Source of the DNA: Thalassococcus halodurans
GTDB taxonomy: Bacteria; Pseudomonadota; Alphaproteobacteria; Rhodobacterales; Rhodobacteraceae
Direction of reading: 5' to 3'
Length of the DNA stretch: 64,000 bases
Assembly (NCBI RefSeq): GCF_900108225.1
Contig: NZ_FNUZ01000006.1
Location: 62,001 to 126,000, forward strand
The stretch's first letter is position 1. The number at the start of each line of letters is the position of its first letter. Below the pieces are notes generated by a model. That model searched no databases. It was given only the letters and a program-made list of their open reading frames with translations, and had not been told where the DNA came from. Shown one piece after another: positions 15,163-22,918 of this stretch. The translations under genes were made by a program, and so were the position numbers.

Positions 15163-16544
15163 CCGGGGCAACCGCTTTCTGGGCTACCTTGTCCTGTGGA
15201 CGGGGCCGCTTCCCGGTTACAAATTCCTTCCAGTAACAGATTGATGAGCATGCTGGAGAATTCAGGCAGTGATAGATATCCTTCCACTCCTGCCTTGTTC
15301 GGGTCGAACCATTCCACCGTCCAGTTCAAAGCGCCCAACATCACCTGGCGCAAGGGGACGATCTTGATATCCGACCGTATGGCACCGTCGTCCTGAGCTT
15401 CACGGAGTATCCGATCCCAGAGTTTTCCATATTCATGGCGAATACCCCTGTGCCTCTCCCTGAAATGATTGGGGAGCATTCCATAGCTTCTGATATTCGC
15501 CGAGGTGAATTCGCTTGCCTTGAAGAGGAAATCCAGGTGCGCCCAGATTGCAGTCGCTATCCTGGCGTGATGATCGTACGGGGCATCGAATTTCCGAACG
15601 GCGGCTTCGACACCTGATAGCAAGTCTCTCAGTCCGGCGTTTAGAACTTCGTCAACGATCGCTTCTTTGGAGTTGAAATGGTAATAGACGCTTCCCGCTT
15701 TCATGTCCGCTTCTTCCGCGATCTTTCTCAGCGTGGTCGCCTTGTAGCCATTGTCCCTCAGAACGCGCGCTGCGGCCTTTAGAATTTCTGCACGGGTCTT
15801 AGCCGCCTTGCCGTCGGGATCCGGGGTTTTGGCGGGAGTGGCGGGGCACAGCTTCAAGCCTTCGGTACCCGCCTTGCGATGTGGACACATTCCGTCAAGT
15901 ATCAGCTTACACATTCGTTCCGCGAGGATGCGCACCGGATACTTGTCGACATCGTACCATTCTACGGTCCAGTTCATGGCACTTAGGATGAACTGGCGGA
16001 TCACAGCAGTGGATATGTCGCTTCGAAGGTGGCCGGCGCGTTTGGCGTCATTCAGGAATTTGCCCCAGGCATCCGCATATGATGCACGCAATTCGCGATG
16101 CGGGGCGCGTGTTTCGTCCGACAACATCGGATAGTTACGAATATTGGCTGACGTAAAGTCACTGTCGGTCAATAGGTATGTAAGGTGTGTTTCAATCAGC
16201 AGTCTGAAAGTCTTGCGAAAATCCTCCGAACTTGTCGGTGCCGACCGAACGATTTCACTGACCGCCTGATATAGTTGACGGACGCCAAGATCGAGAACTT
16301 CGCACAGCATCTGGTCCTTGGATTGAAAATGATAATAAATGCTGCCGGCCTCAATGCCAGCTTCCTGCGCGATGTCGCGCATAGTCGTTGCGTGATAGCC
16401 TTCATACCGAAAAAGTCGCGCAGCCGCAGCGAGTATGGCTTCGCGGGTCCTCTCCGACTTGCTTAGATCGTCATTCACTATCCTGGTATCTTCAATCTGT
16501 CGTGCCATCCATTGTCGATACTTGTCGTAGATGAGGCTGTCCAT
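15144..16544 (-). CDS. Tandem double-TetR regulator (two complete TetR units in one chain)
   Basis: A 466-residue protein with two TetR units head to tail. HTH 1 lies at about 33-79 (MRDIAQEAGIEAGSIYYHF) and ligand domain 1 runs to about 219. A Pro/Lys-rich linker spans 220-248. HTH 2 lies at about 249-301 (LRKIAEEADMKAGSVYYHF) and ligand domain 2 runs to the end. FTSANIR occurs at the same place in both units and as YTSANVR in the TetR at 12-641, suggesting duplication and fusion of local paralogues. The ATG was chosen because the longer frame (from 16613) would read through the operator at 16555-16568, 10 bp upstream. It may act as a single-chain pseudo-dimer or bridge two sites. Confidence 0.9.
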   Translation of the reverse strand: MDSLIYDKYRQWMARQIEDTRIVNDDLSKSERTREAILAAAARLFRYEGYHATTMRDIAQEAGIEAGSIYYHFQSKDQMLCEVLDLGVRQLYQAVSEIVRSAPTSSEDFRKTFRLLIETHLTYLLTDSDFTSANIRNYPMLSDETRAPHRELRASYADAWGKFLNDAKRAGHLRSDISTAVIRQFILSAMNWTVEWYDVDKYPVRILAERMCKLILDGMCPHRKAGTEGLKLCPATPAKTPDPDGKAAKTRAEILKAAARVLRDNGYKATTLRKIAEEADMKAGSVYYHFNSKEAIVDEVLNAGLRDLLSGVEAAVRKFDAPYDHHARIATAIWAHLDFLFKASEFTSANIRSYGMLPNHFRERHRGIRHEYGKLWDRILREAQDDGAIRSDIKIVPLRQVMLGALNWTVEWFDPNKAGVEGYLSLPEFSSMLINLLLEGICNREAAPSTGQGSPESGCPGQTRRK

Positions 16545-16554
16545 TGCAATAAAT

Positions 16555-16568
16555 CTAACAACTGTTAG
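16555..16568. promoter_or_regulatory. Perfect operator CTAACAACTGTTAG between the tandem TetR gene and the BadH-like gene
   Basis: CTAAC-AACT-GTTAG. It sits 10 bp from the chosen start of the tandem TetR gene and 65 bp from the divergent SDR. On the plus strand a TTGCAA-N16-TAGAAT promoter-like pair encloses it. Confidence 0.7.
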
Positions 16569-16633
16569 AATACATCGGAGAGAGTGTCGAATCAAACTCT
16601 TTTCAAGGTGCAACGGAAGAGGAGGACCTCCAC

Positions 16634-17395
16634 ATGCGAGGGTTGAGTGGAAAACGGGTCGTTGTGACCGGCGGTGGGAGCGGCATTGGCCGAGCGGTTT
16701 GCGAACGGTTCGGCGTGGAGGGTGCCGAAGTCGCCGTTTTCGATCTGAACAAAGCCGGAGCGGATGAAACCGCCAAACTAATCACTGAATCCGGCGGAAA
16801 AGCGACGGCATTTCAGGCGGATATTACCGATCGTGCCCAGGTCGACAGCGCCGTTGCCGAGTTCGAATCCGGCGGACCGATTGATGTGCTGGTGAACAAC
16901 GCGGGCTGGGACGTGATCAAACCGTTCCTCGACACCGATCCCGACCTTTGGAAGAAGGTCATCGACATCAATCTTTACGGTCCGCTGAATATGCATCACG
17001 CGGTGCTTCCGGGCATGGTCAAGAACGGTGGCGGCCGTGTGGTCAACATCGCGTCCGACGCCGGACGCGTCGGATCATCCGGCGAAGCCGTGTATTCGGC
17101 CTGCAAGGGTGGCATCATCTCGTTCACCAAAACCGTAGCGCGTGAACTGGCGCGTAAAGGTATTCAATTGAATGCGGTCGCCCCCGGCCCGACCGATACG
17201 CCGCTGTTCGCTCAGGTTGCCGAAGGCGAGGCCGGTCAAAAGATCGCCGAAGGTCTCAAGCGGGCGATTCCGATGAAGCGTCTTGCGCAGCCGACGGATT
17301 ACCCTGGCATCATCTGCTTCCTGTCGTCGGACGACGCAGGGTTCATTACCGGCCAGGTGATTTCGGTTTCGGGCGGCCTGTCCATGCACGGTTAA
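16634..17395 (+). CDS. BadH-like 2-hydroxycyclohexanecarboxyl-CoA dehydrogenase (SDR)
   Basis: A 253-residue classical SDR. It has GGGSGIG near the N-terminus, LVNNAGWD, NIASDAGRVGSSGEAVYSACKGG (Tyr and Lys intact) and the SDDAGFITGQVISVSGG ending. From memory these blocks closely resemble BadH of Rhodopseudomonas palustris, which oxidises 2-hydroxycyclohexanecarboxyl-CoA in cyclohexanecarboxylate/benzoate degradation. That would suggest an alicyclic ring-derived intermediate, but no BadI (ring-opening hydrolase) was recognised here, so a more general 3-hydroxyacyl-CoA role is equally possible. It is divergent from the tandem TetR gene and followed by two hairpins. Confidence 0.84.
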   Translation: MRGLSGKRVVVTGGGSGIGRAVCERFGVEGAEVAVFDLNKAGADETAKLITESGGKATAFQADITDRAQVDSAVAEFESGGPIDVLVNNAGWDVIKPFLDTDPDLWKKVIDINLYGPLNMHHAVLPGMVKNGGGRVVNIASDAGRVGSSGEAVYSACKGGIISFTKTVARELARKGIQLNAVAPGPTDTPLFAQVAEGEAGQKIAEGLKRAIPMKRLAQPTDYPGIICFLSSDDAGFITGQVISVSGGLSMHG

Positions 17396-17401
17396 AACGC
17401 T

Positions 17402-17433
17402 GGCAGCAGCGCCGGACTCAAGGCGCTGCTGCC
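17402..17433 (+). terminator. 12-bp perfect stem-loop after the BadH-like gene
   Basis: Arms GGCAGCAGCGCC/GGCGCTGCTGCC with an 8-nt loop, 6 bp past the stop codon. No T-run follows, so it may stabilise the 3' end or attenuate read-through. Confidence 0.55.
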
Positions 17434-17462
17434 AAACCGTGCCAAGAGTTACCTCCCCGACT

Positions 17463-17489
17463 GGCCGCGCCTTAAGTGCGGCCCTTTTT
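17463..17489 (+). terminator. Rho-independent terminator upstream of the acyl-CoA synthetase
   Basis: Arms GGCCGC/GCGGCC with a 9-nt loop, then CTTTTT. It lies 20 bp upstream of the synthetase ATG, so expression of that gene may depend on read-through or a promoter inside this short gap. Confidence 0.6.
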
Positions 17490-17508
17490 CATTCTAGAAA
17501 GGTTGCGA

Positions 17509-19446
17509 ATGTTTCAGCCAGGCTCTGACATCCAGCGGACAAGCACTCTGACCTCATTTCTGAAGGGCTGCGGCATTGACAGTTACGAGGAACTCGTCCG
17601 CCGTTCGAATGAAGACCCAGACTGGTTCTGGGGCCAGATCATTGACCATGCCGGGATATGGTTCGAGCGGCCCTACAGCCGGTTGCGAGATATCTCCACA
17701 GGGCCTGAATCGATCAGATGGGCCGTGGAAGGTACGTTGAATTTGACGGAAACCTGTCTTGACGCCCGAATTGCCGATGGCCTGGGTAACAAGGTCGCTA
17801 TCGACTGGGTCGGCGAAGACGGAAGCCGCCGCCGCTGGAGCTATTGCAACCTTGCCGCCGAAGCCTCCCGCGTCGCCTCGGCCCTTGCCGCACGCGGTGT
17901 AAAGCCGGGTCAGGCGGTGGGCATCTATATGCCGATGATCCCCGAAATCGAGGCCGCGCTTCTGGGTATTGCCCGGCTGGGCGCGGTTGCGGTGCCGCTG
18001 TTTTCCGGTTTTGCGCCCCATGCCATCGTATCGCGCCTGAACGACGCGGATGCCGTGGCGGTGTTGACGGCGGATGCCACACCCCGGCGAGGCAAGCCGG
18101 TCTGGATGGAAGCGACCCTTGCCCAGGCTTTGACCGACCTGCCATCGGTTCATACCGTGATCAGCCTGCGACGGTTCGGCGGTGCGGTGGCCGATCCGGC
18201 CCGCGATCTGGACTGGACCGAAACAGTGGGCCGCGCCAGTCCGGAGTTTGCCGCCGTTCCCGTCAGTGCCGATGACACCTTTCTGATCGCCTATACATCG
18301 GGCACGACCGGGCGGCCCAAGGGTGTCGTGCATACCCATCTGGGCGTACAGGCCAAGGCCACGGCCGATTTCCTGCTTTGCCTCGACATGAAACGGGACG
18401 ACCGGCACCTCTGGATGACTGACATGGGGTGGGTCATGGGGCCGCTCACCCTTTTGTCGGTGCTCTTGTCCGGTTCAACTCTGGTGCTGGCCGAAGGCGC
18501 ACCATCAATGCCCGGCGATCCCTTCAGGCTGCTGCGTCTTGCGTTCGATATGGAGGTCACGCATCTTGGTGTGGCTCCGACCCTGGTACGGCAGTTCATG
18601 ACGCAGGATACTGAACCTTTGTTGGGCTACGACCTGTCGCCCCTGCGCATTGTCGCCTCGACCGGTGAACCCTGGACCGACGATGCCTGGCTTTGGCAAC
18701 TGGATCATATCTGTCGCCGCCGCGCGGTGCCGCTTAACATCTCGGGTGGGACCGAGCTTTTTGGCGCGATCCTTACCTCGACCGTGCTGCATGAAATCAA
18801 GCCCGGCGGATTTTCGGCCCAGGCCCTGGGTGTCGGCGCCAAGGTGTTGCGCCAGGACGGCAGCGAAGCCGCACCGGGCGAGGTCGGCGAACTGGTCGTG
18901 ACCCAGCCGCCTTTGGGTCTGACCCCGGCCATCCGGGGCGACCGCGATCGCTATTTTGAAACCTATTGGTCCACCTACCCCGGCATCTGGCGGCACGGCG
19001 ACTGGGTGCGCTGCGATCCGGACGGGACATGGTATATCCTGGGCCGGTCCGACGACACGCTGAACATCGCAGGTAAACGCATCGGTCCGCCCGAGATCGA
19101 GGCGGCCCTGACCGAAACCGGAGAGGTGGTTGACGCCGCTGCCATTGCCGCACCCGACGATATCAAAGGCGTGGCCGTCGTCTGTTTCTGCGTGGCGGCG
19201 CAAGGTGTTACGCCTGACGCAGAGCTTGTGGACCGGCTCAAGAATCGGGTCGGAGAGATCGTCTCGAAACCCTTCCGCCCGCGCGAGATCCACTTTATCG
19301 AGGCCCTGCCCAAGACGCGTAGCATGAAGACCATGCGCCGGATCGTGCGCGCCGCCTTGCTGGGCGAAGATCTGGGCGATCTGTCGTCGATCAGCAACCC
19401 GGAAACCATTCAACCCATCGTAGACCTGCAAAAGGAAAAGCCATGA
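17509..19446 (+). CDS. AMP-forming acyl-CoA synthetase (acetyl-CoA-synthetase-like, large type)
   Basis: A 645-residue ANL-family ligase that activates a carboxylic acid with ATP and CoA. The P-loop YTSGTTGRPKGVVHTH, the ISGGTELFG segment, the GDWVRCDPDGTWYILGRSDDTLNIAGKR hinge region and a late Lys-containing segment (KTRSMKTMRR) are visible. The extra N-terminal domain resembles acetyl/propionyl- or acetoacetyl-CoA synthetases and AtuH-type ligases. The ATG is preceded by AAAGG; a frame 11 codons longer starts inside the terminator. Its stop overlaps the NmrA-type gene by 4 bp. It can plausibly replace the interrupted synthetase at 21504-24526. Confidence 0.85.
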   Translation: MFQPGSDIQRTSTLTSFLKGCGIDSYEELVRRSNEDPDWFWGQIIDHAGIWFERPYSRLRDISTGPESIRWAVEGTLNLTETCLDARIADGLGNKVAIDWVGEDGSRRRWSYCNLAAEASRVASALAARGVKPGQAVGIYMPMIPEIEAALLGIARLGAVAVPLFSGFAPHAIVSRLNDADAVAVLTADATPRRGKPVWMEATLAQALTDLPSVHTVISLRRFGGAVADPARDLDWTETVGRASPEFAAVPVSADDTFLIAYTSGTTGRPKGVVHTHLGVQAKATADFLLCLDMKRDDRHLWMTDMGWVMGPLTLLSVLLSGSTLVLAEGAPSMPGDPFRLLRLAFDMEVTHLGVAPTLVRQFMTQDTEPLLGYDLSPLRIVASTGEPWTDDAWLWQLDHICRRRAVPLNISGGTELFGAILTSTVLHEIKPGGFSAQALGVGAKVLRQDGSEAAPGEVGELVVTQPPLGLTPAIRGDRDRYFETYWSTYPGIWRHGDWVRCDPDGTWYILGRSDDTLNIAGKRIGPPEIEAALTETGEVVDAAAIAAPDDIKGVAVVCFCVAAQGVTPDAELVDRLKNRVGEIVSKPFRPREIHFIEALPKTRSMKTMRRIVRAALLGEDLGDLSSISNPETIQPIVDLQKEKP

Positions 19447-20297
19447 TTACTGTTTTCGGAGCCACGGGCAACACCGGCGCGCCCCTCGTCGATACGCTTA
19501 TGGCAAAAGGCGCGACCGTGCGCGCTGTCACCAGCGACCCCTTCAAGTTAGACGCGCTAAAAGCCAAAGGATGCGAGGCGGTAGCAGCGGATTTCACGGA
19601 CCCTGCCGCGCTGGCGCGGGCCTGTGACGGGGCGGAAAAGATATACCTGGTCACGCCTGCCCATCTGGACATGCGTCAGTGGAAGGCGAACGTGATCGAG
19701 GCGGCCAAGGCCGCGGGCGTGCGCCATATCGTTGTGGCCACGGGGCTTGGCGCGTCGCCCAAGGCGGGGCTGACCTTTGGAAAGTGGCATTCCGAAACCC
19801 AGGAACTGCTGAAGCAAAGCAGCCTTGACTGGACTTTTGTCCAGCCGACCTATTTCATGCAGAACCTGCTGTGGCAGGCCGGCAACATTGCAAAGGACGC
19901 CGTGTACTATGACGACCTGGGCGGACCCGTGGCCTGGATCGACGCTCGCGACATCGCGGATGTCGCCGCCGAGGCGCTGACCGCTCCGGGGTACGAAGGC
20001 AAGGCTCTTGGTCTGACCGGGCCCGAAGCTCTTGCAGGGGATGACATCGCGGCCCTTCTGTCCGGGGTGACGGGACGAACAGTGTCGTGCGTGTCCCTTT
20101 CGGCCGAGGATGCCAGGGCGGGCATGGTGGCCGGCGGAATGCAGGACGAGGTCGCCGGGGCCATGGTCGAACTGGCCTCTATCGCGCCCAGGGGCTACCT
20201 AGCCGGCATCGAGACCACGGTCAGCGAGGTGCTGGAGCGCCCGGCGCGCCGATTTGCCGATTTCGTCACCGAGAACCGGGATGCTTTCGTCAAGTAA
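19443..20297 (+). CDS. NmrA/SDRa-type NAD(P)-binding protein
   Basis: A 284-residue atypical SDR. GATGNTG at residues 6-12 is the NmrA/HSCARG-type dinucleotide motif, and the middle WKANVIEAAKAAGVRHIVVATGLGAS and C-terminal regions fit NAD(P)H:quinone-reductase-like or sensor members. No YxxxK is apparent. It overlaps the synthetase stop (ATGA). It could be a redox sensor or a reductase of a side product; nothing in the sequence decides this. Confidence 0.72.
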   Translation: MITVFGATGNTGAPLVDTLMAKGATVRAVTSDPFKLDALKAKGCEAVAADFTDPAALARACDGAEKIYLVTPAHLDMRQWKANVIEAAKAAGVRHIVVATGLGASPKAGLTFGKWHSETQELLKQSSLDWTFVQPTYFMQNLLWQAGNIAKDAVYYDDLGGPVAWIDARDIADVAAEALTAPGYEGKALGLTGPEALAGDDIAALLSGVTGRTVSCVSLSAEDARAGMVAGGMQDEVAGAMVELASIAPRGYLAGIETTVSEVLERPARRFADFVTENRDAFVK

Positions 20298-20301
20298 CCT
20301 G

Positions 20302-21006
20302 ATGGCGGTGCCGCTTTATCTCGAACGGGCGCCGCCTGAGGAAGCGGCCACTGAGATCGATCATCTGTTCGTGTTTCGCGATACCGGTGTGCTGAGCGGT
20401 GGTGGACGCGGGCGGTTCGCAACCGACCTCTTTACCCTTTCGGTAACGCGCGACCACAGCGGCGGGGCGCGTGTATCGCTGGCGCCACCGCGCTCGGGTT
20501 TCACTCCCCGCCCAAGGCCATTCCATGGTGTCGTGGCCGGGCTGAGGTTGTCGTCACGACCGAAGCACTTACCCGACTCCAAAGGGCTGGACATGCTGGC
20601 CGCAGAACTGGCCCGGGTTCAGATCGGGGACGGTGACCTGCCCGCGCTCATCGCAGTGCTTGACGGCCTCGCGAAAGGCATGGGCTTTGCCGCGCCACCC
20701 GGAGCGTACAGCGACCGGACCGAACGTCGAAAGGTGCGGGCGGAAACCGGCGTGTCGCGGCGGCGGCTTGCCGCCTCGCGGCGCTTTCGCCAGGCTCTTG
20801 GGCAGCTCGCGTCACAGAGCCTTCCGCTGAGCGATCTGGCGCTGGACGCCGGATATTGCGATCAATCCCATATGTCCGTCGCTTGCCGGGTCTTCGCCGG
20901 CAAACCGCCCGGCGCGTTGCGCGCTCAGTCCGTTCCGCGTCGTTTTGACCTTTCGCTACAAGATACGCGCCTCAAAGACCGCCTAAGATTGGTCATTGAC
21001 GAATGA
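20302..21006 (+). CDS. AraC-type DNA-binding protein
   Basis: About 234 residues. The C-terminal third carries an AraC/XylS helix-turn-helix: RRRLAASRRFRQALGQL, SDLALDAGYCDQSHMS and FAGKPPGALR, the usual second-helix signature. The N-terminal half (GGGRGRFATDLFTLSVTRDH...) is not a cupin I recognise. It follows the NmrA-type gene by 4 bp, so the pair may be functionally linked. The start is uncertain: an ATG at 20281 is also in frame. It is the only non-TetR regulator seen in the window. Confidence 0.72.
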   Translation: MAVPLYLERAPPEEAATEIDHLFVFRDTGVLSGGGRGRFATDLFTLSVTRDHSGGARVSLAPPRSGFTPRPRPFHGVVAGLRLSSRPKHLPDSKGLDMLAAELARVQIGDGDLPALIAVLDGLAKGMGFAAPPGAYSDRTERRKVRAETGVSRRRLAASRRFRQALGQLASQSLPLSDLALDAGYCDQSHMSVACRVFAGKPPGALRAQSVPRRFDLSLQDTRLKDRLRLVIDE

Positions 21007-21027
21007 AATCGAAGAGGAAGACCCGCC

Positions 21028-21483
21028 ATGACGCAATTCAAACCGAAAAACCCCGACTATGACGCACGCGTGCGCAACAGTTTCAATCGCCAGAAGGTGA
21101 TGCACACGCTGGGGATCAGCATTGCCGAGCTATCGCCCGGCCGCATTGTTCTGGAGATGGCACATGAGGATGCTCTGACCCAGCAACATGGGTTTTTGCA
21201 TGCCGGAATCGTGTCGACAGCGCTGGACAGCGCCTGCGGATACGCGGCCTTTTCGCTGATGCCAGCGGACGCGGCAGTGTTGACGGCCGAATTCAAGATC
21301 AACCTACTCAACCCGGCGGACGGCGAACGGTTTCGCTTCGTCGCTGACGTGGTGAAACCAGGCAGGACGCTGACCATATGCGAGGCGCGTGCCTATGCCG
21401 TGAAGGGCCAGGATGAAAAGCTCGTCGCAACGATGACCGGAACGCTCATGGCGCTGGTGGGGCGAACGGGCGTGGCGGGGTGA
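21028..21483 (+). CDS. PaaI-type hotdog thioesterase 3
   Basis: A 151-residue hotdog protein with QHGFLHAGIVSTALDSACGYAAF (HAG variant of the HGG motif) and FKINLLNPADGERF. It is a third PaaI-type thioesterase in the first 22 kb. It ends the small plus-strand operon with the synthetase, NmrA- and AraC-type genes and converges on the interrupted synthetase with a 20-bp gap. Likely role: hydrolysis of accumulating CoA esters. Confidence 0.8.
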   Translation: MTQFKPKNPDYDARVRNSFNRQKVMHTLGISIAELSPGRIVLEMAHEDALTQQHGFLHAGIVSTALDSACGYAAFSLMPADAAVLTAEFKINLLNPADGERFRFVADVVKPGRTLTICEARAYAVKGQDEKLVATMTGTLMALVGRTGVAG

Positions 21484-21503
21484 CGATCGGGCCGGGGCGC
21501 AAA

Positions 21504-22918
21504 TTAATCCGCGAGCCGGGCTTCGAGCATATGGCGCTGGATCTTGCCGCTGGTCGATCTGGGAAAATCCTCGAACGCGATGAAAAGAAACTCGCGCGGC
21601 CGTTTGTAGCCAGCGAGGTTTTCGCGGCACAAATTCATCAGCGCCTCGGCATCCGGCCCGTCATCGCCACAGGCGACAAAGGCCACCGGGCTTTCCCCCC
21701 ATCTCGCGTCGAAGGCCCGGATCACGGCGGCATCGACCACATCGGGATGGGAAAGAAGCACACGCTCGATTTCCGCAGGATAGACGTTCTCGCCGCCAGT
21801 CTTGATCAAGTATTTCGCCCGGTCCACAAAGTCGATGGTGCCGTCCGCATTGCGCCGGAACAGATCGCCCATGTGGAAAAAGCCGTTGCGAAAGTCGCGG
21901 GCGTTGGCGTCGTCGGCGTTCCAGTAGCCTGAAAACAATGTCGGGCCCCGCACAGCCATTTCGCCCGGCGTTCCATCCGGCACTTCGCGGTCGTCGGGAT
22001 CGACCAGCCGAACCTCGCAAAATGCGCTTATGCGCTTGGAAAGCCGGTCCGGGGTCACACCCGGCGCAATCAGATCGGCGGTCCCCGGCGGCAGGCCGGT
22101 TTCAGTTGCGCCGAAGGAATTCAGATAGGGCGTGTCCAGAAGGGCCGTCAGTTCCGCGATCTGATGCGGCGGCACCAGATCGGCCATTGCGCCGCAAACC
22201 TTGATTCCCTTCAGCGGCAAAGGGTTGGCGCGTCGTTCTGCGATAAAGGCGTCCAGCGCACCGGGCATCATCACGAACCAGCCGATCCGGTGGCGCGACA
22301 ACGCCTCGTTGATGACCGCAGGCTGCAAACCGTCTACCATCACCACGGTTCCGCCCCGCAGGACCGTCGCCAGCGCATGATCGGTGGACGCCATGTGGAA
22401 CATAGGTGCCCAAGCGATGAACCCGTCGCCGGGATCCAGCGCCAGCTGCGCCGCAAAAACCATGGATCGGGCGATATGCGCGCGGTGGCTGATGAGCGCC
22501 CCTTTGGGCAGGCCCGTAGTCCCCGAGGTATACAAGATCGTCAGACCAGCCTCTGGATCGTCGACCATGGTCCCGATGCGCGGGTCTTGCTCGGCCCCGG
22601 CAATGGCCGTTTCCAGGTCTGGCCCGATGGTCAGACAGGGTGTCGACGCGACGGCGTGATACATTTCTGAAAAGTCCGGTTCGACGATCGCGAGCACCGG
22701 CTCGACCAGATCGATGCAGTGCCACAGTTGATCGGGGGCAAGCCGCCAGTTCAGGCAAGCGACAATCGCGCCAATTCCTGCCGCTGCCAGTTCGACCTCC
22801 AGGTACTCCGAGCGTTTATGCGACAGAATCGCGATCCGGTCGCCGGGCGCCACGCCCCTGGCCAGAAACACGGCAGCCAGACGATCGACCCTCCCCAGCA
22901 ATTCGGCATAGCTCAGTC
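21504..22918 (-). pseudogene. Acyl-CoA synthetase, 3' part of an IS-interrupted gene
   Basis: It encodes about 468 residues from the Tyr of RLS-YAELLGRV to the C-terminus of a medium-length ANL ligase: ILYTSGTTGLPKGALISHRA, NSFGATETG, FHMGDLFRRNADGTIDFVDRAKYLIKTGGENVYPAEIE and the terminal STSGKIQRHM Lys. Joining it to the 38-codon fragment at 24411-24526 across one copy of the 10-bp repeat restores a continuous frame of about 506 residues, the normal family length. The present open frame runs 20-odd codons into the IS via a GTG, so a truncated protein is possible but unlikely to be folded normally. Confidence 0.85.
22909..22918. repeat. Target-site duplication, left copy (TAGCTCAGTC)
   Basis: The 10-bp sequence TAGCTCAGTC is repeated exactly at 24411-24420 on the far side of the IS. 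One copy fits the reading frame of the interrupted synthetase. Confidence 0.75.

Noticed and set aside
16545-16613. A longer N-terminus for the tandem TetR gene
   Set aside because: The extra 23 codons read through the operator and give a Cys/His-rich segment unlike TetR N-termini; the ATG at 16544 fits better.
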